A DNA stretch of 19,919 bases, from NCBI GenBank assembly GCA_964485905.1, contig CAZAJY010000010.1, forward strand, positions 1 through 19,919. Reading direction: 5' to 3'. Below the pieces are notes generated by a model. It was not told the DNA's origin, did not search any database, and saw only the letters and a list, made by a program, of their open reading frames with translations. Source of the stretch: CAIJXO01 sp964485905 (GTDB lineage Bacteria > Patescibacteriota > Minisyncoccia > Phycocordibacterales > GWA1-40-21). Position 1 is the stretch's first letter, and each line of letters begins with the position of its first letter. The position numbers and the translations under genes were made by a program. This document shows, in pieces, positions 1 through 8,601 of this stretch.

Positions 1-1
1 G

Positions 2-145
2 GGAGAAGTCTTTAAAAAACCGGAAGTGAAGCGCTGGAAATGCAATAATTGCGGTCATATCCATGAGGGAACCGAAGCGCCACTCGTTTGCCCGGCCTGC
101 AGCCATCCGCAAGCCTACTTTGAGGTTTTTGTGGAGACTTATTAG
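2..145 (+). CDS. Rubrerythrin-like protein, C-terminal rubredoxin-type domain (partial, 5' end outside window)
   Basis: The open frame enters from the left edge and ends at a TAG, leaving 47 residues. They contain two CxxC knuckles, CNNC and CPAC, about 17 residues apart. With the surrounding KRWKCNNCGHIHEG and CPACSHPQAYFEVF context this is the Fe(SCys)4 rubredoxin-like module that ends rubrerythrins. In that family a di-iron four-helix bundle, which would lie outside this window, reduces hydrogen peroxide and the rubredoxin centre passes electrons to it in the cytoplasm. The domain is clear. The presence of the di-iron part is inferred, because free-standing rubredoxin-like tails also exist. 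The gene appears unrelated to the defence genes that follow and probably marks ordinary chromosome to the left of the tRNA. Confidence 0.85.
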   Translation, partial: GEVFKKPEVKRWKCNNCGHIHEGTEAPLVCPACSHPQAYFEVFVETY

Positions 146-187
146 ATATTGAGAGTCCGTCGTCGAGCGAATATTTCCGAGCGGATA

Positions 188-216
188 TTGGACATTCATT
201 CTAAAATTGATATAAT
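188..216 (+). promoter_or_regulatory. Sigma70-type promoter of the tRNA-Trp gene
   Basis: A TTGGAC -35 box (188-193) and a perfect TATAAT -10 box (211-216) are separated by exactly 17 bases. The expected transcription start lies near 223, about 26 bases before the tRNA. This is one of the cleanest promoters in the window and fits a stable-RNA gene. Confidence 0.8.
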
Positions 217-248
217 TCAAATACTCCTTAAATGGAGTATTTTGAACT

Positions 249-319
249 GCGGGATTGGTGTAGTGGTAACATATCCCTCTCCAAAAGGGCAGACGGGGGT
301 TCGATCCCCTCATCCCGTG
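249..319 (+). tRNA. tRNA-Trp (anticodon CCA)
   Basis: A full cloverleaf can be folded by eye. The acceptor stem is 249-255 with 312-318, closed by a G-U wobble at its first pair. The D stem is GTGT/ACAT with an AGTGGTA loop. The anticodon stem is 274-278 with 286-290, and the loop CTCCAAA (279-285) places U33 before anticodon CCA at 281-283. The T stem is GGGGG/CCCTC with loop TTCGATC. The discriminator base is G319, normal for tryptophan. Two oddities are the wobble at pair 1-72 and a T-C mismatch at pair 27-43. The 3' CCA is not encoded and must be added by the tRNA nucleotidyltransferase. Confidence 0.93.
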
Positions 320-325
320 CGTAGA

Positions 326-356
326 TTAAAAGACCAGACGAAATCTGGTCTTTTAA
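326..356 (+). terminator. Intrinsic terminator after tRNA-Trp
   Basis: A 13-bp perfect stem (326-338 with 344-356; core AAAGACCAGA / TCTGGTCTTT) encloses the loop CGAAA. The descending arm ends in a run of four T. The symmetry suggests it could also stop transcription coming from the other direction. Confidence 0.85.
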
Positions 357-450
357 ATTGACTTTTAGCCCTAAAAATCGTAAAATTAGGGCAGAGAATA
401 GGACTTTATCTTTTGTTTATTTTTTATTTAAATTTTTTTCATATTCAATT

Positions 451-459
451 TGCTATAAT
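451..459 (+). promoter_or_regulatory. Extended -10 promoter (TGCTATAAT) at the 5' edge of the restriction-modification genes
   Basis: TG at 451-452, one base, then TATAAT at 454-459 forms a textbook extended -10 element in a very AT-rich stretch without a good -35 box. Transcription would start near 466, which is downstream of the ATG at 460 but upstream of an in-frame ATG at 508. This bears on the start of the next gene. Confidence 0.55.
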
Positions 460-1323
460 ATGCCTACCGCTAAAAAAGCTAAAAAAACCATTAAAAAAAG
501 CAAGAAAATGCTTACCCCATTTTTTAAAGATAAAGACTTCAGATTATACCAAGCCAATAGCTTGGAATTTTTAGCTACTCTGCCGGAAAATTCAGTTGAT
601 ATGATTTTTGCCGATCCCCCTTATTTGCTTTCTAACGGTGGTTTTTCCGTCCATGCCGGTCGCATGGTTAGCGTTAATAAAGGCGTGTGGGATGTTAGTA
701 ATGGTCTAAAGAAAGATTTTGAATTTCAATTAGCCTGGATTAAGGCTTGCCATAGAGTATTAAAACCTGGAGGCACGATTTGGATTTCTGGCACTTATCA
801 CTCTATATATCAATGCGGCTTTGCTTTACAAGTCAGTAAATTTCATATCCTTAACGATATCGCTTGGTTTAAACCGAATGCCGCGCCAAATTTAAGCTGT
901 CGATTTTTTACCGCTAGCCATGAAACCTTAATTTGGGCTAGAAAAGAATTAATTCACCCTAAGACTGGTAAAAAAATCGGCACCAAACATAAATTCAATT
1001 ATGATCTAATGAAGAATGGCAATTGGCCGGAAGATTTTTTAAAAAAACCAAACCTCCAAATGCGCAGTGTTTGGTCTATGGGTACTCCAAAACCGGCTGA
1101 AAAGAAGTTTGGTAAACACCCCACTCAAAAACCAATAGATCTATTGGTTCGCATTATTATGGCTAGCACGGATAAAGGCGATCTAGTTATTGATCCATTT
1201 ACTGGCTCCTCTACGACCGGTTTAGCCTGCGCTCTTAACGATAGAAAATTTATTGGGATTGATCTAGAAAAAAAATATCTAGAGTTATCAGTTAAGAGAT
1301 ATAAGGATTTAGACATTAAATAA
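460..1323 (+). CDS. DpnA-like site-specific DNA adenine methyltransferase (beta class, Type II modification)
   Basis: Adds a methyl group from SAM to adenine N6 (N4-cytosine is formally possible) in a short DNA site. From the ATG at 460 the product is 287 residues. The catalytic motif IV DPPY (52-55) lies near the N-terminus and the SAM-binding motif DPFTGSSTTG (245-254) near the C-terminus, the order typical of beta-class enzymes. The stretches NPSL-like APNLSCRFFT and KHPTQKP closely resemble what I recall of M.DpnA from the DpnII system (GATC), so GATC is a plausible but unproven target. The first 16 residues are a lysine-rich tail. An alternative start at 508 gives a protein beginning MLTPFFKD, which aligns better with DpnA and fits the extended -10 promoter. 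The cognate endonuclease follows six bases downstream. The gene acts as the protective half of the pair. Confidence 0.93.
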   Translation: MPTAKKAKKTIKKSKKMLTPFFKDKDFRLYQANSLEFLATLPENSVDMIFADPPYLLSNGGFSVHAGRMVSVNKGVWDVSNGLKKDFEFQLAWIKACHRVLKPGGTIWISGTYHSIYQCGFALQVSKFHILNDIAWFKPNAAPNLSCRFFTASHETLIWARKELIHPKTGKKIGTKHKFNYDLMKNGNWPEDFLKKPNLQMRSVWSMGTPKPAEKKFGKHPTQKPIDLLVRIIMASTDKGDLVIDPFTGSSTTGLACALNDRKFIGIDLEKKYLELSVKRYKDLDIK

Positions 1324-1329
1324 TATTTT

Positions 1330-1947
1330 ATGGCAAAAATCAGTTTAAATTTGCTTAATAACCCAGAAGTTATTAAATGGTGTTATGAAGGTATTACTGA
1401 TATCTCTTTGAAAAATACAGAAAGCGAAAAAAAATTAGTAAAAGTAAAAGAAGTAGAAAAAGCTTGGGGAAATAGAGTTATGCAAACAGTAGATTGTAAG
1501 CAGTGGACAACATTACTTTGTCAAAATTTAGTCATGGAAGCACTTATTAAATTAAAAAGAGATAATGTCAGAAGAACTATTGCTCTAAAAAGTTCGCTTA
1601 GAGATAAGAAATATAATCCTGATTTAGAGTGTGATAAATATGTCTATGAAGTAAAAGGAAGAAGCTGGTGCAACCCCGGAACGGCCGGAGAAAAAATACT
1701 TGGTGTCCCTTTAAAATACGGAGAACTACCGCGCTTATATCATAAACCGCTTCAAATAGTTTTGGTTGGTTATCAAGAGTATGAAGCTAAAGAGAAATTC
1801 GCTTTTGGTGATTTATTGGATAAAAATAATCAAACCCCAGAGTTACGAGAAAGCTTAGCTTTTTATAAGGACCATGAGATAGAATATGTTGCCTTTACTG
1901 ATATTTTGAAAGAAATAGGTTTCGAAGAGGGGTGCTGGAGGAAATAA
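1330..1947 (+). CDS. Predicted Type II restriction endonuclease (PD-(D/E)XK type)
   Basis: The 205-residue product is predicted to cut DNA at the site protected by the upstream methyltransferase. A nuclease-like core is visible as N96-PDLE followed by YVYEVKGR, giving D98 and E107-x-K109, the spacing expected for PD-(D/E)XK metal-binding and catalytic residues. A conserved-looking block, GTAGEKILGVPLKY (117-130) then RLYHKPLQIV, follows; I associate such a block with Type II restriction enzymes but cannot name the isoschizomer. It does not look like R.DpnII as I remember it, so the pairing with a DpnA-like methyltransferase is unusual. The gene begins six bases after the methyltransferase with no Shine-Dalgarno sequence, so both are probably on one transcript. 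The endonuclease role is supported mainly by the motif plus position. Confidence 0.78.
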   Translation: MAKISLNLLNNPEVIKWCYEGITDISLKNTESEKKLVKVKEVEKAWGNRVMQTVDCKQWTTLLCQNLVMEALIKLKRDNVRRTIALKSSLRDKKYNPDLECDKYVYEVKGRSWCNPGTAGEKILGVPLKYGELPRLYHKPLQIVLVGYQEYEAKEKFAFGDLLDKNNQTPELRESLAFYKDHEIEYVAFTDILKEIGFEEGCWRK

Positions 1948-1964
1948 TTAAATGATAGAAAGAT

Positions 1965-4900
1965 ATGCCAATAAATAATCTAATTATCGATAATCAAAAT
2001 CATAATAATCTCTATCAAGCCATATCAGATTCTATAGATGATAATACGGTTGCTCTTGACATTGAAGTTGGGTATTTCTATCTTTGTGGATTTGAACTTT
2101 TGTCAAAAAAACTTGATAAACTTAAAGTTCGAATTTTAGTTGGTTCTTACATTGATCCAGACGCTATACCGACTTTAGTAACGGAGTCGATGAAAAGAAC
2201 ATCCGTAAATCTCGATCCATTCCAACCTAGAAGTGTTCCATCCTCGAAACAAGAAAGAGTAAAAGCGTTTGGAGAGGGTATTAAGAAACTTGCAAACCAA
2301 ACATCAATATTTGATGCACCGGAATCCCAAGAGTCCTACTCAATTCTAGAGCGAAAACTAGAAGATGGTTCACTTGAGATTAAAATGACAGAAACGCAGG
2401 CTCATGGTAAATGTTATGTAATTCATAATAAAAATGCCGGCAAAGTTTTTATGGGCTCGAGCAATTTTACTTATAATGGCTTAGTTGGACAACAGGAAAT
2501 AAACGAAACGTTTGATTCAGAAGAAAAGTATAAAGAATATTCAAATAAGTTTTTTGAGCGATGGTCTGATGCTCGCAATATTGTCATTCAAGAAAAAGGG
2601 AAATCAGACATGTTTTTGAGAAAATTTAAAGATGAGCTTTGGATGAATGTGGTACCGACCCCATATCTTATGTATATTCGACTTCTTAATGAAATATTTG
2701 GCGCTGAATATGAAATCGAGGTAACTAACGCATCGCAAGCTACGCGAGGACAATATTTAAACCTTTCATATCAGATGGACGCAGTAAAGATGGCAATTGA
2801 AAGATTGAAAAATTATGATGGCGCTATTATTGCAGATGTCGTTGGTCTTGGAAAAAGTATTATAGCTGCTACTATTGCTGTAAATTGTCCTGATTTAAAA
2901 ACGATAATTATTGCTCCTCCACATCTAGTCCCAATGTGGGAAGATTATGCCGAGGAATTTAAACTTCGAGGACCAAAGGTTTTTAGCGCTGGTAAAATTG
3001 ACGAGGTCTATGATAAATATAAAAATTCTACGGAGCCTATATTATTTATTCTTGATGAAGCACATAGATACAGAAATGAAGACACACAAGACTATCAGCT
3101 ACTCCATCAGTTGACCCGCAGTAACGGTGGAAATAAAGTTCTAATACTATCGGCAACACCTTTTAATAATGATCCGAGTGATATTTTTGCTCTGATTAAA
3201 CTTTTTCAAACTCCCGGCGCTGCCACACTCCGAACCGTAGAAAATTTATCAGCGAAGTTTGCAGATCTTGCGAATAGATATAAAACACTTCGACGATTTC
3301 AAGCAAAAGGGGCTATAACCACAGACCAACGTAAAGAATTGGATATTAAGCGCGATGCTATCGCCTCTGAACTTCGACGATTACTCGAGCCTATTATAAT
3401 TAGACGTTCGAGGATAGATCTTGAAAAAATTACTCGATACCGAGAGGATTTGAAAGCTCAAAAAATCGAATTTTCAAAGATGAATGATCCAATTATTCGG
3501 GAGTATGAGTTGGGTAAATTTACCAACATATATCTGGAGACTATAAAGCGAATTGTGCCAGATTCTAAAATCGTGGGTGGTTTAACGGGCGCGAGATATA
3601 TGCCGACGACCTACGCATTAGATATTGCTGATTTTGCTACGAAGTACCCGGAATTAGAGGATATTAGAACAGCTCAAATGAATGTGGCTTCTTTTATGCG
3701 TAAACTTTTGGTAATGCGTTTTGAAAGTTCAAGAGCCGCGTTCCAAAGTACTCTTCAAAAATTCATCGATTCACATCAAAAAATTCTTGATTGGGTAGAA
3801 AAAAAAGAATTAGTACCGATTTCCAAGAAAGCCTACATTCCGTCACCGGATGAGATGCCAGAAGAAGATACGGAGGAAATTAATTTGGAAGAACAGGTTG
3901 AATTCGCCAACACTAAAGTCGCAAATAATAAAAAGATTGTTTTTGTTAAACTTGAGGATCTTAATGAAAAATTTGTACCTGAACTTAAACATGATATTAG
4001 TGTACTTACAGATATTTACGAAAAATGGTTTGGTTTGCAATCGCCGTTTTTACCCATGCCTGACCCTAAGTTAAAACAACTCACATTAGACATTCAAGAA
4101 CATCTGGCCAGTGATCCGAATCGAAAAATTGTTATTTTTAGTATGTACGCAGATACCGTTGTTTATGTAGGAGAAGAACTCCAAAAGGCTGGAATTCCAA
4201 CCTTTGTGTATACTGCTCAAAACAGCAGGAGTGATCGCAAAATAGTCAGAGAGAATTTTGACGCCGGAATCCCAGCCGATAAACAGTCCGATGATTTTAG
4301 GGTTCTTGTCGCAACTGATGCTTTGAGCGAGGGTGTTAATTTAAATAGAGCGGGACGAGTTATTAATTATGATATTCCATATAATCCAACACGAGTCATA
4401 CAGCGAGTGGGCCGAATAAACCGAATAGATAAAAAAATGTTTAATGAGCTTTTTATTGATAACTATTTTCCTACCGAACATGGCGAGAAGGAGACAAATA
4501 TTAGAGGGGTATCAACATTAAAGATGCAGATCTTTAATTCTGTGGTAGGCAATGACTCACGAACCCTCACGGAAGATGAAACCCCGGAATCTTTTTTCAT
4601 TGATGAATTCAGAAAGGCGACAACCGAGGAAGAGAGTTGGGATACTGCTCACCGAGAAGTATACGAGCAAGCAAAGAGAAATATCGAAACTATCGAACTC
4701 GCAAAAAAAATACCAATGCGAGCCAGAATTGTTAGAAAAAATCGGCAGATTAAAGTGGGAGTTGGAGTTGGCATTCGTGGAGAAAATAAAATTTACGCCC
4801 TTGAAACCAGCGGACAGGCTGAGTTGGTTGATGCAGAAAAAGTATTAAGTCATTTTGCGGCAAAACAGGATGAAGTTGGCGAAAAAACTGACGATCAATT

Positions 4901-5252
4901 TGGAATTGTTTTTAATACGATAAAAGAAAAGCTTTTTGAAAAACCACCTATGGGGCGAATGTCGAGTAATCGAACAGCGGTTGTGAACATCTTAAGAAGC
5001 GTCAAGGAATCTCAATATCAAAATTATTGTGATGATTTAATGAAAGTTGTCAGTGATCTTGACGACCTCTCGGAAGGCCAGCTCAAGGCAATAATTAGGC
5101 TAGCTAAAAATACTGATTTATCGGAGGATCAATTAATGGAGGCTATTATTGAAATAGCCCCAGAACAACAAGTAAAAGTTAGTTTAGATCGGCAAAATAA
5201 TGAAGCAAAATCAGCAAATCTTCTTTTATTTACCCAAGAACATCGAACATGA
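1965..5252 (+). CDS. PLD-family nuclease fused to SNF2-type superfamily 2 helicase
   Basis: A 1095-residue protein with an N-terminal phospholipase-D-like nuclease domain (about 1-210) and an SNF2/SF2 motor (about 265-880). The single HKD-type motif is H147-G-K149 followed by GSSNFT (164-169); the usual aspartate after the HxK is replaced, with H154 at that position. One HKD half-site implies dimerisation. Motor motifs are DVVGLGKS (Walker A, 291-298), DEAH (364-367), SATPF (396-400), ATDALSEGVNL and QRVGRINRID (motif VI, about residue 815-825). The C-terminal 200 residues are unassigned. Its stop overlaps the start of the methyltransferase gene by ATGA, so the two are translationally coupled. 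Together they resemble an ATP-dependent restriction enzyme split into translocase/nuclease and modification/specificity chains. The domain calls are secure; the system assignment is inference. Confidence 0.92.
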   Translation: MPINNLIIDNQNHNNLYQAISDSIDDNTVALDIEVGYFYLCGFELLSKKLDKLKVRILVGSYIDPDAIPTLVTESMKRTSVNLDPFQPRSVPSSKQERVKAFGEGIKKLANQTSIFDAPESQESYSILERKLEDGSLEIKMTETQAHGKCYVIHNKNAGKVFMGSSNFTYNGLVGQQEINETFDSEEKYKEYSNKFFERWSDARNIVIQEKGKSDMFLRKFKDELWMNVVPTPYLMYIRLLNEIFGAEYEIEVTNASQATRGQYLNLSYQMDAVKMAIERLKNYDGAIIADVVGLGKSIIAATIAVNCPDLKTIIIAPPHLVPMWEDYAEEFKLRGPKVFSAGKIDEVYDKYKNSTEPILFILDEAHRYRNEDTQDYQLLHQLTRSNGGNKVLILSATPFNNDPSDIFALIKLFQTPGAATLRTVENLSAKFADLANRYKTLRRFQAKGAITTDQRKELDIKRDAIASELRRLLEPIIIRRSRIDLEKITRYREDLKAQKIEFSKMNDPIIREYELGKFTNIYLETIKRIVPDSKIVGGLTGARYMPTTYALDIADFATKYPELEDIRTAQMNVASFMRKLLVMRFESSRAAFQSTLQKFIDSHQKILDWVEKKELVPISKKAYIPSPDEMPEEDTEEINLEEQVEFANTKVANNKKIVFVKLEDLNEKFVPELKHDISVLTDIYEKWFGLQSPFLPMPDPKLKQLTLDIQEHLASDPNRKIVIFSMYADTVVYVGEELQKAGIPTFVYTAQNSRSDRKIVRENFDAGIPADKQSDDFRVLVATDALSEGVNLNRAGRVINYDIPYNPTRVIQRVGRINRIDKKMFNELFIDNYFPTEHGEKETNIRGVSTLKMQIFNSVVGNDSRTLTEDETPESFFIDEFRKATTEEESWDTAHREVYEQAKRNIETIELAKKIPMRARIVRKNRQIKVGVGVGIRGENKIYALETSGQAELVDAEKVLSHFAAKQDEVGEKTDDQFGIVFNTIKEKLFEKPPMGRMSSNRTAVVNILRSVKESQYQNYCDDLMKVVSDLDDLSEGQLKAIIRLAKNTDLSEDQLMEAIIEIAPEQQVKVSLDRQNNEAKSANLLLFTQEHRT

Positions 5253-8200
5253 TAAACCCTATCTTTACAAATAAATACAACGAAGACGCCTTTACTGAAT
5301 TTATACAAGGAATTATTCCGAATCTTTCTTTAGACAAAAAACTACCAGAAATACGCACTGGATTCAAATCAATCCAACAAATTGCAGAAGCTAGTGAAAG
5401 CAAGCTCGATTTAGTTATTTTTGTAGCAAAACTAGAATCTTCACTCCATGCACGTGTAGAAATTACAAAAAATACATACGTGGTGCTTAAAAGCCATGCC
5501 CGGTCTAATGCTTTGATCGCCTATATTTCAGATGATTATTCGGAATGGCGTCTCTCCCTCATCACCACCAAGGTTACGAGGACAAAAAACGGAATAAAAG
5601 AATCAACATCAAACCCTCGTCGTTTTTCTTATGTTTTAGGACCAAATGCGAAAGTGGCAACACCTTCAAAAATACTACAAGGAACCATTGACTCAATTAT
5701 TGATCTGGAAAATAAGTTTTCTTTGGCGGTAGTTAGCAAGGAATTCTTTACTCAAATAGCGACTCAATATTCTAAGCTTGTTGGCGGAACGCGTGGTGAA
5801 GGCAGAAGGGCAATAATTTATGAAAGAACGCTGAAACTCGGCAATAGTGATGATTCTGTTAATGCAAATTTTGCCATTCGACTTATTGGCCGATTAGTTT
5901 TTTGTTGGTTTTTAAAACAAAAGAAGGGACATCTGGATAATCCTCTCATACCGTCTGAGATTCTATCTGTTTCTGCCGTAAAAACAATTGGAGATTATTA
6001 TCATTCAGTCTGTGTGCCACTTTTCTTTGAAGTTTTGAATAAACCACAACCATCTCGACCAACATTTTTTTCTTATTCAGAATTATTTGATAAAGTTCCT
6101 TTTTTAAATGGTGGATTATTTCAGGACCATGCGGAAGACAACCATAAATTTAATCGCACCACCGGAATGAGCGAACGGCGTGGCGTGGTGGATGTCCCTG
6201 ATATCTGGTTTTCTGAATTATTTCAGATATTTGAGGAATACAACTTTACCATAGACGAAAACACCTCAATTGATACCGAACTTTCAATTGATCCTGAAAT
6301 GTTAGGCCGAATCTTTGAAAACCTTTTGGCGGAGGTGAACCCGGAAACGGGCGCGAGCGCTCGCAAATCAACAGGCAGTTTCTATACTCCTCGTGAGATA
6401 GTGGATTTTATGGTAGAAGAGTCACTTATCGCACACCTAAAAACAAAAACCAATATATCCGAAGAAAAGCTACGCGCACTTTCGTCTTATGATCTAGAGG
6501 ACGATATTTCTCATCCTATCGATCAGCAGGAACGGAAACTTCTTGTTGATACAATACATAATACTACGGTTCTAGACCCAGCCTGTGGTTCAGGTGCCTT
6601 TCCAATTGGTATTCTCCAAAGATTGGTGCATATGCTTGGGGTTCTCGATCCAGAATGTTCTATATATTTAAATAAGTTGCCACCAGAGATTCGCAGGCAA
6701 CTTCAAAAACAGAGCCTCCTTTATGTAAGAAAACTTGGGGTTATTCGAGAATCCATTCACGGGGTAGATATTCAGCCTATTGCCATAGATATTTCTCGCC
6801 TAAGATGTTTTTTAACACTAGTAGTTGATCAACAAGTTGATGATAATGCTCAAAATCGAGGCATTGAACCATTGCCAAATCTTGATTTCAAGTTCGTATG
6901 TGCTAATACACTTATAAAACCACCCACATACGAAGGAGCATTGTTCGGTGACGAGTTTGCAAATGCACTAGGCGAGCTTATTGATGAATACTTTGCACCG
7001 GTTGATCAGTTGCATAAACTAGAGACTGCACGAAAACTACAGCAATTAATTAGTGATAAAACCAAGAAGGAGCTCGAAAGCATTCTGAAGTCATATAGTT
7101 ATTTAGAAAATAAAAAATATAAACAAGTAGTGGCGCAAAAAAATGAAAAAACTGATTCCGAAAGAATGCGCATAAACAACCTTTGGGGAAGCTACGAAAA
7201 TATATTTCAAAATAAACCAGTTGGGTTTTTTGATACTAGATATTTTTTCCCTATCGTTTATCGTAATGGGGGATTTGATATTGTGATTGGAAACCCCCCT
7301 TATGTGCAACTCCAAAAAGATGGCGGAAAGTCGGCTGATATTTATAAAAATTGTGGATATAAATCGTTTGAACGTACCGGCGATATTTATACTCTCTTTT
7401 ATGAAAGTGGAATCAATATGCTTAAAATCGGTGGAAAGCTTTGCTTCATCACTAGTAATAAATGGATGAGAGCTGGATATGGAAAAAGTCTTAGAAAACT
7501 TTTCAATTCGTACAATCCTCTTTTGCTGGTTGACTTAGGTCCGGGAATTTTCGAAACTGCCACAGTTGATACCAATATTCTTCTCATCGGAAAAGAGAAT
7601 AGCAACGGGCAGTTGTCAGGTGTAACGCTTAATATCGAAGCAAAAGATTCGGTGTTGTCTGAATTTGTCGATAAGAATAAGAATGTACTGCCGAAAATGA
7701 GTGAAGATGCGTGGTTTATCGGAAATCAGGCCGAACATAATTTAAAAGAAAAAATCGAGAGAATCGGTAAACCGCTGAAAGATTGGACTGTAAAAATATA
7801 TCGTGGTGTTTTAACAGGGATCAATGAAGCGTTCATAATTGATCAGACGACGCATGACAAACTGGTGGCGGAAGATCTAAAAAGTGCCGAGATATTGAAG
7901 CCGATTCTTAGAGGAAGAGATATTAGACGTTATGGGTACGACTGGACAGGACTGTGGCTTATTGCCAGTGGTTTTAATATTGATGTGCCTAATAAATATC
8001 CAGCAGTGTTCAAGCATCTAAAACAATTTGAAGAAAAAGCTAAGAAACGAGACGATCAAGGACAAAACTGGTGGAATTTGCGCTCATGTGCCTACTACCC
8101 TGAATTTGAAAAGGAAAAAGTGGTGTGGCAGGAAATGTGTAAAGAGTCAACATTCTCGTATGATAATAATTCGATGTATTGCAATGATACCGGACGAATT

Positions 8201-8560
8201 ATGACTGGTGAAAAAATTAAATTTTTTGTGGCCCTTTTTAATTCTCATTTTTTCTGCAATATTTTTTCAAGATATTACGCAGGCGGTGAACTTGGAGAAG
8301 AAGGTATAAGATTCAAGCACACCTTTATGGAAAGATTTCCAATCCCTCCAATTACGTCAACAAATGAGGGCGTAGTGAAGCAAATAGAGATCATTGTTGA
8401 TAAAATTTTGGCAATTACCAAATCCAACGATTATTTGGAAAATCCAGCAAAAAAGGAAGAAGTCAGGGAATACGAAAAACAAATCGATCGGCTTGTTTAT
8501 AAGTTCTACGACCTCACTCCGGAAGAAATTGAAATTGTAGAAAATTTAAATAAAAAATAA
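5249..8560 (+). CDS. Eco57I-class N6-adenine DNA methyltransferase with specificity region
   Basis: An 1103-residue protein. It carries SAM-binding motif I DPACGSG (443-449) and catalytic motif IV NPPY (682-685), the gamma-class order of Type I, IIG and ISP enzymes. The segment FENLLAEVNPETGASARKSTGSFYTP just before motif I is the usual N-terminal helix region of these methylases. After about residue 830 there is a TaqI/Eco57I-like target-recognition region (around ILRGRDIRRYG and the FKHTFMERFPIPP block) and a C-terminal helical tail. The first 300 residues are conserved-looking but I see no convincing PD-(D/E)XK site there, so nuclease activity probably comes from the PLD domain of the partner. 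It starts four bases inside the helicase gene. Predicted to choose the DNA sequence and methylate it for host protection. Confidence 0.9.
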   Translation: MINPIFTNKYNEDAFTEFIQGIIPNLSLDKKLPEIRTGFKSIQQIAEASESKLDLVIFVAKLESSLHARVEITKNTYVVLKSHARSNALIAYISDDYSEWRLSLITTKVTRTKNGIKESTSNPRRFSYVLGPNAKVATPSKILQGTIDSIIDLENKFSLAVVSKEFFTQIATQYSKLVGGTRGEGRRAIIYERTLKLGNSDDSVNANFAIRLIGRLVFCWFLKQKKGHLDNPLIPSEILSVSAVKTIGDYYHSVCVPLFFEVLNKPQPSRPTFFSYSELFDKVPFLNGGLFQDHAEDNHKFNRTTGMSERRGVVDVPDIWFSELFQIFEEYNFTIDENTSIDTELSIDPEMLGRIFENLLAEVNPETGASARKSTGSFYTPREIVDFMVEESLIAHLKTKTNISEEKLRALSSYDLEDDISHPIDQQERKLLVDTIHNTTVLDPACGSGAFPIGILQRLVHMLGVLDPECSIYLNKLPPEIRRQLQKQSLLYVRKLGVIRESIHGVDIQPIAIDISRLRCFLTLVVDQQVDDNAQNRGIEPLPNLDFKFVCANTLIKPPTYEGALFGDEFANALGELIDEYFAPVDQLHKLETARKLQQLISDKTKKELESILKSYSYLENKKYKQVVAQKNEKTDSERMRINNLWGSYENIFQNKPVGFFDTRYFFPIVYRNGGFDIVIGNPPYVQLQKDGGKSADIYKNCGYKSFERTGDIYTLFYESGINMLKIGGKLCFITSNKWMRAGYGKSLRKLFNSYNPLLLVDLGPGIFETATVDTNILLIGKENSNGQLSGVTLNIEAKDSVLSEFVDKNKNVLPKMSEDAWFIGNQAEHNLKEKIERIGKPLKDWTVKIYRGVLTGINEAFIIDQTTHDKLVAEDLKSAEILKPILRGRDIRRYGYDWTGLWLIASGFNIDVPNKYPAVFKHLKQFEEKAKKRDDQGQNWWNLRSCAYYPEFEKEKVVWQEMCKESTFSYDNNSMYCNDTGRIMTGEKIKFFVALFNSHFFCNIFSRYYAGGELGEEGIRFKHTFMERFPIPPITSTNEGVVKQIEIIVDKILAITKSNDYLENPAKKEEVREYEKQIDRLVYKFYDLTPEEIEIVENLNKK

Positions 8561-8578
8561 TAATTTTAAATAATTAAA

Positions 8579-8584
8579 TATAAT
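8579..8584 (+). promoter_or_regulatory. Possible -10 box before the PC4/GHKL gene group
   Basis: A perfect TATAAT lies 18 bases before the ATG at 8602, in the 41-base gap after the methyltransferase. No good -35 box or extended -10 TG accompanies it, and such hexamers are common in AT-rich DNA. If active it would start the second half of the island on its own transcript. Confidence 0.3.
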
Positions 8585-8601
8585 TTATCACTGTGCAAAT
8601 T

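Noticed and set aside
149..361. 70-residue open frame across the tRNA
   Set aside because: It runs through the promoter, the tRNA-Trp and its terminator; its wording is explained by the tRNA sequence.
3850..4848. Plus-strand frames 3850-4074 and 4552-4848
   Set aside because: Both are alternative frames inside the PLD-SNF2 helicase gene with low-complexity wording.
5249..6200. PD-(D/E)XK nuclease domain in the N-terminal part of the Eco57I methyltransferase
   Set aside because: Some acidic and lysine residues occur near HARVEITKN, but the spacing is not convincing; I left the region unassigned.
1965..8560. DISARM or BREX assignment
   Set aside because: The PLD and SNF2 parts and a methyltransferase recall DISARM, but no DUF1998 (DrmB) or DrmA-type protein is present. 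BREX would need PglZ and BrxC, which are absent.
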